In this document: piece by piece, positions 57,304 through 64,000 of the stretch
Layout of the letters: every line of letters starts with the position of its first letter
How positions within the stretch are numbered: the first letter of the stretch is position 1
From: an uncultured Shewanella sp.
GTDB taxonomy: Bacteria > Pseudomonadota > Gammaproteobacteria > Enterobacterales > Shewanellaceae
Direction: 5' to 3'
Length of the DNA stretch: 64,000 nt
NCBI RefSeq assembly: GCF_947497935.1
Contig: NZ_CANMIO010000014.1
Location: 1-64,000, forward strand
Made by a program: the position numbers and the translations under genes
The notes under the pieces: model-generated
Told to the model about the DNA's origin: nothing
The model's database searches: none
What the model saw: the letters and a program-made list of their open reading frames with translations, nothing else

Positions 57304-57316
57304 GAGTCATCGACGC

Positions 57317-57706
57317 TTATTCGTCGTCGATAACTGCTTGATAACCTTCGGCATCAAGCAAGTTGTCTAGTTCAGCAAGGTCTGTTGGCATTACGCGGAA
57401 GAACCAACCGTCACCGAATGCGTCGCTGTTAACTAGCTCTGGAGAATCTTCCAATGCTTCGTTAACGGCAATCACTTCGCCTGATAGTGGTGCGTAGATG
57501 TCTGATGCTGCTTTTACAGACTCTGCTACTGCGCAGTCTTCACCGGCGCTAACGTCGTCGCCCACTTCTGGAAGCTCAACGAACACCATGTCACCCAAAA
57601 GCTCTTGAGCGTGCTCACTGATACCGACTGTGTAGCTACCGTCTTCTTCTTTACGGATCCACTCGTGAGAAGAAGCATATTTAAGTTCAGCTGGGATATT
57701 GCTCAT
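57317..57706 (-). CDS. gcvH: Glycine cleavage system H protein
   Basis: 129 residues. Carrier of the lipoyl group on K65 in [13 protein letters not shown]; shuttles the aminomethyl group between GcvP and GcvT. AAGGAT ribosome site. Standard length and sequence. Confidence 0.97.
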   Translation of the reverse strand: MSNIPAELKYASSHEWIRKEEDGSYTVGISEHAQELLGDMVFVELPEVGDDVSAGEDCAVAESVKAASDIYAPLSGEVIAVNEALEDSPELVNSDAFGDGWFFRVMPTDLAELDNLLDAEGYQAVIDDE

Positions 57707-58165
57707 TGGTCTTAATCCTTATTCGATGTTCTAATTCTGTATTTAATAAGACGTTACACTGACTTGCCTATATAAGGCTAATATCAATTTTTGCACCTGT
57801 TTTACATCATAAGTGCAGCGATTTCATCTACTTTTTAGCGTTTGCAGCATTGATTTTGTTCAACAACACAAATCTACCACTTTTAGCCTCTATAAAGAGC
57901 TAACTGAAATCACAAATTTAACCCTATTGGCCGAATCCCTCAACTAAGAGCAGCAACTGGGCCAATAGATAACGCAATCTTGATAAGGCGAATAAGCTTT
58001 ATATTCGCCAAACCTTTTTCTGACTATTCAAACTCATTAGCCATTATATGGTGGGGTTAGCCGATAGTTGCTTTGGATTCTAGGAGAAAGCGCGCAGTTG
58101 ATAAGTATCAATGAGCACTTTCGACAACGAAGCCGATGCAAATAGCTATAAACCCACCAATATAA
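57707..58165. other. Spacer between gcvT and gcvH
   Basis: 459 bp, unusually long for a gcvTH pair. Contains the stem GGCGAATA / TATTCGCC (57987-58009) and the pair ATTGGCC / GGCCAAT (57925, 57957). Either an internal promoter or a leader is possible. No glycine-riboswitch consensus found by eye. Confidence 0.45.
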
Positions 58166-59260
58166 TTAGAATGCTTGTTTACCATTGCGTACAAACGACG
58201 GTGCAATAACTTTTACTGGTACACGCTTCTTACGCATTTCCACTTCAGCTACTTCGCCAATGCTGCGTGGTACGCGAGCCATTGCAATTGAGTAACCTAG
58301 TGTAGGCGAGAATGTGCCACTTGTGATGGTACCTTGCTGCTCAACACCATCGCTGTCGGTAAAGAATACTGACATGCCGTGACGAATTACGCCTTTAGCG
58401 TCCATGATGAGGCCCACTAGCTTGTCGGTACCTTCGGCTTTGATCTTCTCTAGCGCTTGGCGACCGTTAAAGTCACGATCCGCTGGCTCCCATGCCACAG
58501 TCCAGCCCATGTTGGCGGCTAGTGGGTTAACGCTTTCGTCCATATCTAGGCCGTAAAGGTTCATACCCGCTTCTAAACGTAGGGTGTCACGTGCGCCTAA
58601 GCCACATGGGCGAATGCCTGCATCTAAAAATGCTTGCCATAGGGCTTCGGCTTCACTTTCAGGCACGATAACTTCGTAGCCGGTTTCGCCTGTGTAGCCA
58701 GTGGTTGCGATAAACAGTGAGTCTGCTTGTACACCAAAGAATGGCTTCATACCTTCAATCGCGGCGTTTTGTGCATCGTTAAATACAGTCGCAGCCTTTG
58801 CCTTAGCGTTAGGGCCTTGAACGGCGATCATCGCCAGCTCTGGGCGCTCGGTCACTTCGACGCTGAAACCTTTAACTTGCTCGCTGATCCAGGCTAAGTC
58901 TTTTTCGCGTGTTGCTGAGTTAACAACAATACGGTACTCGGTATCTGATAGGTAATAAGTGATAAGGTCGTCGATAACGCCGCCGTTGTGGTCAAGCATA
59001 CCGCCATAAAGCGCCTTACCTGGCACTTTAAGCTTAGCGACATCGTTGGCTAGCAGTTTGCGTAAAAAGGCACAAGCGTCATCACCAATCACATCGACTA
59101 CTGTCATGTGAGAAACGTCGAACATGCCGGCGTCTTGACGAACCGCGTGATGCTCTTCGATTTGTGAACCGTAGTTAAGTGGCATATCCCAACCATGGAA
59201 ATCTACCATTTTGCCGTTCGATTCTAGATGCTTGTTAAAAAGTACAGTTTTGTTAGCCAT
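58166..59260 (-). CDS. gcvT: Aminomethyltransferase, T protein
   Basis: 364 residues. Transfers the one-carbon unit to tetrahydrofolate, releasing ammonia. Conserved [31 protein letters not shown] and [19 protein letters not shown] are visible. First of the gcv genes, with gcvH and gcvP downstream. Confidence 0.96.
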   Translation of the reverse strand: MANKTVLFNKHLESNGKMVDFHGWDMPLNYGSQIEEHHAVRQDAGMFDVSHMTVVDVIGDDACAFLRKLLANDVAKLKVPGKALYGGMLDHNGGVIDDLITYYLSDTEYRIVVNSATREKDLAWISEQVKGFSVEVTERPELAMIAVQGPNAKAKAATVFNDAQNAAIEGMKPFFGVQADSLFIATTGYTGETGYEVIVPESEAEALWQAFLDAGIRPCGLGARDTLRLEAGMNLYGLDMDESVNPLAANMGWTVAWEPADRDFNGRQALEKIKAEGTDKLVGLIMDAKGVIRHGMSVFFTDSDGVEQQGTITSGTFSPTLGYSIAMARVPRSIGEVAEVEMRKKRVPVKVIAPSFVRNGKQAF

Positions 59261-59610
59261 TTCTATCCCTTCTTTGGGGTCTTCTAGTCTGTAACTGCCA
59301 CTATCACTTTACACTGTGTAAGCGTACTTATATCGCGTACTTTGTAGGGTACTCACACAGGTGCCGATATAAGCTGCGAATGTAAAGCGACTAGCAACAG
59401 ATCAATGTAGTCGTATTAAAATGCGGCGAAATTATACCTTGAGACACGACTTTGTATACAAAAGAATTTTCTAATCCGAACAGTTTTGTCATTAGTTTTT
59501 CTCATTATCAATATGTGAAATTTTCACACAAAAACATCAAACCAACCAATCACAAAAACAAACCCATGAAATTAAAGGCTTATTTAGATTCAACTAATGA
59601 GTGAAATTTG
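59261..59610 (-). promoter_or_regulatory. gcvT promoter region
   Basis: 350 bp upstream of gcvT. A TATAAT -10 candidate lies on the minus strand at 59431-59436, with TTGTAT about 19 bases before it. Closer to gcvT there is a repeated GCGTACTT motif (59322 and 59336) that could bind a regulator. No glycine-riboswitch consensus is seen. Confidence 0.5.
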
Positions 59611-60831
59611 TTAATCATCTTTGCGTTTACACAGCTTAGGCAGATTACTCTTGTTACCTAGCGCCTGTTGAATAAACAGTGTTTTCAATGGCGCAAAATT
59701 GTCGACGATATTTAGCCCCAGATCGCGGATGGCTTTCTTAAGCGGGTTTGTGCCTTGGAAGAGTCGTTTAAAGCCTTCCATCGCAGTGATCATCTCTAAT
59801 GCCTCGGCCTTACGCCAACGTTCAAGATCCCGTAGGTATTTATAATCGCCAATGTCTTTACCTTGCTGTTTAAGCTCACTCACCACCTCAACTATGCTGG
59901 CGGCATCGAGGAAACCTAAGTTAACTCCCTGGCCTGCAAGCGGATGAATGGTGTGCGCCGCGTCACCAGCCAACACCAGACGCGGCCGTGCAAAGTGGCG
60001 GGCGTAACGCATACGCAGTGGGAAGGACTGACGCTCACTCTCTAGGGTGCACATGCCTAAACGGCCATCGAAGGCGGCGGTTAATGCGCGCTCAAAGTCC
60101 ACCTTATCTAATGCGAGTAGCTCGGTCGCTTTCTCCGGTGATACTGACCAGACAATTGAGCACAGGTTTTTTTCATATAAAGGCAGGAAGGCTAATGGAC
60201 CTTCGTTATCGAAGACTTGTCTGGCTGTATCGCCATGGGGCAGCTCAGTGCGAATGGTCGCCACAATCGCGTGGTGGTTATAATCCCAGAAGGTCATTGG
60301 GATCTTACACTGCTCGCGTACCCAAGAGTTGGCGCCGTCGGCAGCAACCACTAAGGCTGCGCTTAAGTTGTCGCCATTGTCTAAGGTTAGCCAGGCTTCA
60401 CGTTCACCAAAGGCGATACGCTCAAGGCGCTGATTTTCGATATAAGTCAGCTCGCTAAACTCGCTGGCGCGCTCGGCAAGTGCAAAGGCGATGGCATCGT
60501 TTTCAATAATCGAGCCTAGGTGGGTTTCGCTCAGTGAGTGGGCGTCGAAATCAATCTTGCCTAGGCTGTCTTTGTCCCACACCTGCATTTTTTGGTAAGG
60601 ACTCACTCTTGCTGCAGCCAAGTAAGGCCAAGCACCTAAGTTAGTAATAAGCTGCTGACTCGCCTTATTGATGGCGCTAACCCTAAGCTTAGGTGCGCCC
60701 GATACAGCTTGAGTCTGACCCGCATCAATCACCACGACTTTAATGCCTTCCATCGCTAAACCAATAGCCGTTGCGAGGCCAACCATGCCTCCACCAACAA
60801 TTGCGACATCATAAGTTTGTGTGCTTAACAT
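59611..60831 (-). CDS. ubiI: UbiI/VisC-type FAD hydroxylase
   Basis: 406 residues, flavin monooxygenase of ubiquinone synthesis. FAD motif VAIVGGGMVGLATAIGLA at the start, the DG motif VVAADGANSWVRE and the GD motif VLAGDAAHTIHPLAGQG. E. coli UbiI hydroxylates C5 of the ring; the order ubiH-ubiI before gcvT is the E. coli one. The split between UbiI and the neighbouring UbiH rests on gene order as well as sequence. Confidence 0.85.
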   Translation of the reverse strand: MLSTQTYDVAIVGGGMVGLATAIGLAMEGIKVVVIDAGQTQAVSGAPKLRVSAINKASQQLITNLGAWPYLAAARVSPYQKMQVWDKDSLGKIDFDAHSLSETHLGSIIENDAIAFALAERASEFSELTYIENQRLERIAFGEREAWLTLDNGDNLSAALVVAADGANSWVREQCKIPMTFWDYNHHAIVATIRTELPHGDTARQVFDNEGPLAFLPLYEKNLCSIVWSVSPEKATELLALDKVDFERALTAAFDGRLGMCTLESERQSFPLRMRYARHFARPRLVLAGDAAHTIHPLAGQGVNLGFLDAASIVEVVSELKQQGKDIGDYKYLRDLERWRKAEALEMITAMEGFKRLFQGTNPLKKAIRDLGLNIVDNFAPLKTLFIQQALGNKSNLPKLCKRKDD

Positions 60832-60952
60832 CTTTTACCCTTACTCAAAATACTGCTCATAGCGTGAATTACGCGGCCATTAGTTTACCTTAACTGGCTC
60901 TATGCTAATGGTGACTGTTACGGTTGTACTTTCCATTGTACTAGCGGTAGTG

Positions 60953-62230
60953 CTAGCCTTTTTTCCAACCCATTGCGCGGCGTGCAACAGGGGCTTTTAA
61001 CGGTGGAAACCAAGACAGTAATCGTAGCCCAAGATTACGCCCGACCACCAGCGGCCAATACTCGTTAGAAAAACCGCGCACTAAAAACTCGATATTGTTC
61101 ATGGTGCCTTGTCTGTCGGCCTTGCGACGTTCAAGATAGGTATGGAGCAATGCGCTACAGCCAACATCCTTACTAGCCTGCACCTCTGAGTTAGCAAGCA
61201 CTTGCTCAAGCGCCTCAATCAGGCACACCACATCCCTTAGGCCTAAGTTAAAACCTTGGCCTGCAATAGGGTGCAGCGTCTGGGCTGCATTGCCGAGGAA
61301 AACAGTGCGATGGTAAATAGGTCTTGGCATATAGGACAGGGTCAATGGGTAGCTAAAGCGATTGCCGACATCGACAAATCGCCCCGCTCGGTAGCCAAAG
61401 GCCTGTTGCAGTTTGTCGATAAATTCACGCTTGGACGCCGTTAATAACTGCTCAGCTTCATCGGGGGCTAGCGCCCACACTAAAGATAAACGTGACTCGC
61501 CTTTGCTATCAGCCATCGGCAATAAGGCTAATGGGCCTGTTTCGGTAAAGCGCTCATAGGCCCAACCGTCATGGGGCTGCTCGGTGTGAATATTGGCGAT
61601 AATTGCGCTCTGGCCAAACTCAACTTGTTCTAATGGTTGCTTAAAGGCTTGACGCACCTTGGAGTTAACCCCGTCGGCGGCGACAACCAGTTTTGCCGAG
61701 ATCTGCTGACCATCGTCTAGAGTCAACAGTTGTGAGTCTATACGCGCCTCGACGCTTTGCAGTTTATTCGGGCAGTACAGCGCTATATCGCTTTTTTCTA
61801 ACAGACTAAACAGCTTGTTACCCACGGCTTCAAGCTCGACCACTTGACCTAGGTAGGGTAGATGAAGTGACTCGCTATTAAGCTCGGTCATGCCAAAGTG
61901 GCCGCGATCGGATACATGAATATTGCTAATTGGCGTCGCTAAAGATTCAAGATGCTGCCATAGGCCGAGCTGTTTTAACTCAAAAATAGAGCCATGGGAG
62001 ATAGCGATTGAGCGGGCATCGAACCCGGGGTGCTCGCAGCTTGGCTTATGTGCCTCAATAAGGGCGATTTTAATTGGTGCATTGTCACCAATGCTCGCTT
62101 GCTGTCTTGCAAGCTCTGCTAGGCCTAAGGCTAAGGTCGCCCCCGCCATCGCGCCGCCGACAATCGCGATATCGACTTCATGAATCTGTGTGGTACTGGC
62201 TTGTTCAGCCAGCTCGTTAGGATTAGCCAT
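60953..62230 (-). CDS. ubiH: UbiH-type FAD hydroxylase
   Basis: 425 residues, same family: FAD motif VDIAIVGGAMAGATLALGLA, VVAADGVNSKVRQ and FLGNAAQTLHPIAGQGFNL (the usual GDAAH is GNAAQ here, a typical UbiH feature). E. coli UbiH hydroxylates C1 of the ubiquinone ring. In E. coli pepP lies between ygfB and ubiH; here it does not. Confidence 0.87.
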   Translation of the reverse strand: MANPNELAEQASTTQIHEVDIAIVGGAMAGATLALGLAELARQQASIGDNAPIKIALIEAHKPSCEHPGFDARSIAISHGSIFELKQLGLWQHLESLATPISNIHVSDRGHFGMTELNSESLHLPYLGQVVELEAVGNKLFSLLEKSDIALYCPNKLQSVEARIDSQLLTLDDGQQISAKLVVAADGVNSKVRQAFKQPLEQVEFGQSAIIANIHTEQPHDGWAYERFTETGPLALLPMADSKGESRLSLVWALAPDEAEQLLTASKREFIDKLQQAFGYRAGRFVDVGNRFSYPLTLSYMPRPIYHRTVFLGNAAQTLHPIAGQGFNLGLRDVVCLIEALEQVLANSEVQASKDVGCSALLHTYLERRKADRQGTMNNIEFLVRGFSNEYWPLVVGRNLGLRLLSWFPPLKAPVARRAMGWKKG

Positions 62231-62275
62231 GAGTTTATAGACCCAATAACAAAAATACTTGGTAGTGTTGCCGAT

Positions 62276-62311
62276 ACAAAAACCGCCATTGCGAATGACT
62301 GCGATGGCGGT
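62276..62311 (-). terminator. Terminator of ygfB
   Basis: ACCGCCAT / ATGGCGGT stem with TTTTTG on the minus strand, between ygfB and ubiH. Confidence 0.8.
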
Positions 62312-62326
62312 ATTTAGGTATGAGTT

Positions 62327-62902
62327 TTAGTGAAGCACACCCACATCGATGGGCTCGTCGTCATCAACCGCTGGACCGAACTCGGCGTAGCACATCAGTG
62401 CAGCCATACGGGTAAACTCCATTAGCTCAATGAGCGCCGCTTCTGACTCTTCGTCCTCGGCGACATCAAACTCCACTTGGGCTATTTCAGACAAGTCTTG
62501 AATGACTTCACGCACATCTATCGACGCTTGATTGAGCTTAGGCTGGATAATCGCGATGCCCGTTAGGAAGCTTTGCACCCATAGTGATAGGGCCTCGACG
62601 CGATTAGAGAGTGACTCTTCCTCTTGGGGCAACATAGGGCTAAAGCCAAAGTCGGTGTCAGACAGACGAGTAACCGCATCTTGATACAAGTCTTCGATTA
62701 ACGCTTGCAGCTCACTCGGTAGTGGTTGGCCGTCGTTCATTAATTCGAGTAGAGGTTTAGTCCAACCTGAGGCACTTTGCTCTACCCCGCCACAAATAAG
62801 CCCAACGAGTGCGCCGTGAACTTCGACAGGGTGCTGACCAATTTCAGCGGCGTTGAGTGCTGCAAGTAACTTATCTATGCTCAATGTAGGTAGGCTCGCC
62901 AT
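62327..62902 (-). CDS. ygfB: UPF0149-family protein YgfB
   Basis: 191 residues, acidic, no signal. Family marks: HGALVGLICGG near residue 25 and FDVAEDEESEAALIELMEFT. Function not settled; E. coli YgfB is the nearest named member. Own terminator, so it need not be in an operon with ubiH. Confidence 0.85.
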   Translation of the reverse strand: MASLPTLSIDKLLAALNAAEIGQHPVEVHGALVGLICGGVEQSASGWTKPLLELMNDGQPLPSELQALIEDLYQDAVTRLSDTDFGFSPMLPQEEESLSNRVEALSLWVQSFLTGIAIIQPKLNQASIDVREVIQDLSEIAQVEFDVAEDEESEAALIELMEFTRMAALMCYAEFGPAVDDDEPIDVGVLH

Positions 62903-63218
62903 AAGGTGTTATCCAATCACAAAATATACTGTGTTCATGCTAGCAGAAGTGGGGGTGTCGACCAATAGTGTGCTCGATAAAGTCGGCAAAAGTTTGCGGG
63001 GTTAGCCACAAAAGCAGCAATCGCGTTTAAAGTACACTATCCGTTAAGTAAGTACTTAATAACATTAATTAGTACAAACTGGTTTATGTTTATACGCCAA
63101 TGGCGATCTAAACAACAATTAATCTAAACTGCGCCAGTTTGCGAGCCGATCGTGTTGCACTTTGCTATTGAGACCGATATAGTCCGCTCAAGTACACGGT
63201 TAAAGGACTCTTCTCGGG
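62903..63218. promoter_or_regulatory. Divergent promoter region, ygfB / zapA, with palindrome
   Basis: 316 bp. Contains the exact palindrome TTAAGTA-AG-TACTTAA at 63044-63059, a possible operator or hairpin. Both promoters should lie here. No other element recognised. Confidence 0.4.
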
Positions 63219-63539
63219 ATGAGTAGCAAGGCGATTGAAATTACCCTTATGGGTCGTACCTACTCTATTGCTTGTCCTCAAGGACAAGAAGCTGCGCTTA
63301 GGCATGTGGCAAATAACCTCGAAAAGCAGTTAACCTCGCTAAAAGCGCGTACCAATAACATTAGCCGTGAAGAAATTGCCATTATGGCGGCATTAAATAC
63401 GGGTTATGAGCTGTTAGAAGAACAGCAGAAGAATCAAGATTATATTAGGCAGATGGATAATAAAATCGGTTTGCTGCAGTCGACACTTGAAGATGCGTTG
63501 GTTGAACGCGCTACAAAACCCGACGAAACATCGTTATAA
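63219..63539 (+). CDS. zapA: Cell division protein ZapA
   Basis: 106 residues. Small cytoplasmic protein that cross-links FtsZ filaments at the division site. Globular start (IEITLMGRTYSIACPQGQE) then a long coiled coil with ALNTGYELLEEQQ. Next gene is 6S RNA, the order known from E. coli. Confidence 0.93.
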   Translation: MSSKAIEITLMGRTYSIACPQGQEAALRHVANNLEKQLTSLKARTNNISREEIAIMAALNTGYELLEEQQKNQDYIRQMDNKIGLLQSTLEDALVERATKPDETSL

Positions 63540-63620
63540 TAGAACCTGCTTAATAAGCAGCTATTAACAATTTTATCGTAAGCCCATTTAAGTCACCCGA
63601 CTGGTTTACGAACACAAGTT

Positions 63621-63804
63621 TTGCTCCCTGGGATATTCGCTAGCTGGTAATGTCCCTGTGCCGATACTTACAAACCCAGGGTGAATGTTTTACTGACATT
63701 GCGCAAGCTCGGCTCGTACCGAGAAGCCTTAGGAGGTATTCATTTACCCGCCTTGAACCTACGGTTCAAGGGCTACACCAGCGGTCGGTATTCTGGGGAG
63801 CATC
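63621..63804 (+). ncRNA. ssrS: 6S RNA
   Basis: The ends pair (TGCTCCC with GGGGAGCA) to form the closing stem. The conserved centre CTCGGCTCGTACCGAGAAGCC and the 3' part CCTTGAACC...GGTTCAAGGG with CTACA match E. coli 6S RNA. It binds and inhibits sigma-70 RNA polymerase in stationary phase. Located after zapA as in E. coli. Confidence 0.9.
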
Positions 63805-63818
63805 TAAATCTTTGCAAT

Positions 63819-63848
63819 AAGCCATCTCGACAGAGGTGGCTTTTTTGT
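63819..63848 (+). terminator. Terminator after 6S RNA
   Basis: AAGCCATCTC / GAGGTGGCTT stem with a T run. Confidence 0.85.
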
Positions 63849-63849
63849 T

Positions 63850-64000
63850 TAAAAGAAGGTTCTAGGACGCTTCGCTTCGAGGACGGGCTAAAGCCCTGCT
63901 AGGAAAAGCAACAGCACAAATCACGACTTTTGTCTTTTCTTTGCTTTTCCGGCTTTCCTGTCTCAGCTTTACCCGTCTTTGCTTTCATCGTCTTTGCAGC
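63850..64000. repeat. Interspersed repeat, right-edge copy
   Basis: AAAGAAGGTTCTAGGACGCTT, then GAGGACGGGCTAAAGCCCTG, CTAGGAAAAGC and a pyrimidine-rich tract with CTTTGCTTTTCC. The same family as at 2011-2755; cut by the window edge. Confidence 0.7.

Noticed and set aside
59261-59610. Glycine riboswitch upstream of gcvT
   Set aside because: The conserved glycine-aptamer blocks are not seen in this leader or in the gcvT-gcvH spacer.

Overview
The window reads as chromosomal DNA of a marine gammaproteobacterium, most likely a Shewanella. Three things point there: the gene families (GltS, an OsmC/YcaO fusion, DUF3083 and DUF3297 proteins, NhaD, a long Mrp antiporter operon), the conserved block ygfB / ubiH / ubiI / gcvT-gcvH-gcvP facing zapA and 6S RNA, and abundant sodium-coupled transport. 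The genus is inferred from family knowledge; no search was run. I found no tRNA, rRNA or CRISPR array.

Layout. 1-0.4 kb: the start of an exported protein made of 29-residue repeats, running off the left edge. 0.7-9.7 kb: gltS, a cluster of interspersed repeats (2.0-2.75 kb) that also encodes the tail of an EamA transporter, the OsmC/YcaO gene, an ankyrin protein with a poly-Asp linker, a CatB-like acetyltransferase and a small RRF-like protein. 10-19.5 kb: cspA, a coupled micro-ORF pair, a DUF3083 gene, a diguanylate cyclase, a chemoreceptor, a Bax-like glucosaminidase, DUF3297 and a GNAT enzyme. 19.7-28.8 kb: an Nramp-superfamily transporter lacking the usual metal motifs, nhaD, a small cluster of a methyltransferase, a membrane phospho-/sulfo-transferase-like protein and a YLDPGTGS protein, an M20 peptidase and dCMP deaminase. 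29.7-37.8 kb: a Rap1a/Tai-like exported protein and an eight-gene Mrp (Mnh) cation/proton antiporter operon.

37.9-54 kb is accessory and scarred: a matrixin-type lipoprotein protease, an Imm11-like gene, a 1210-residue modular chitinase-like protein, a chimeric scar made of two gene fragments in opposite orientation, IS110 relics, a RAYT transposase with REP-like tags and a duplicated tail, an AAA ATPase plus partner gene (the best candidate for an undescribed defence-like system), three copies of an unknown protein family (one broken by a stop codon) and a 257-bp duplicate of the 3' end of gcvP. 54.2-63.8 kb returns to core genome: gcvP, gcvH, gcvT, ubiI, ubiH, ygfB, divergent zapA, then ssrS (6S RNA). 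The interspersed repeat family reappears at the right edge.

How the genes fit together: GltS, NhaD and the Mrp complex form a sodium/proton economy. GcvTHP make the glycine cleavage system, with the UbiH/UbiI ubiquinone hydroxylases upstream. The chitinase-like protein and the glucosaminidase act on GlcNAc polymers. The 44-54 kb stretch has been built by transposition and local duplication next to gcvP.
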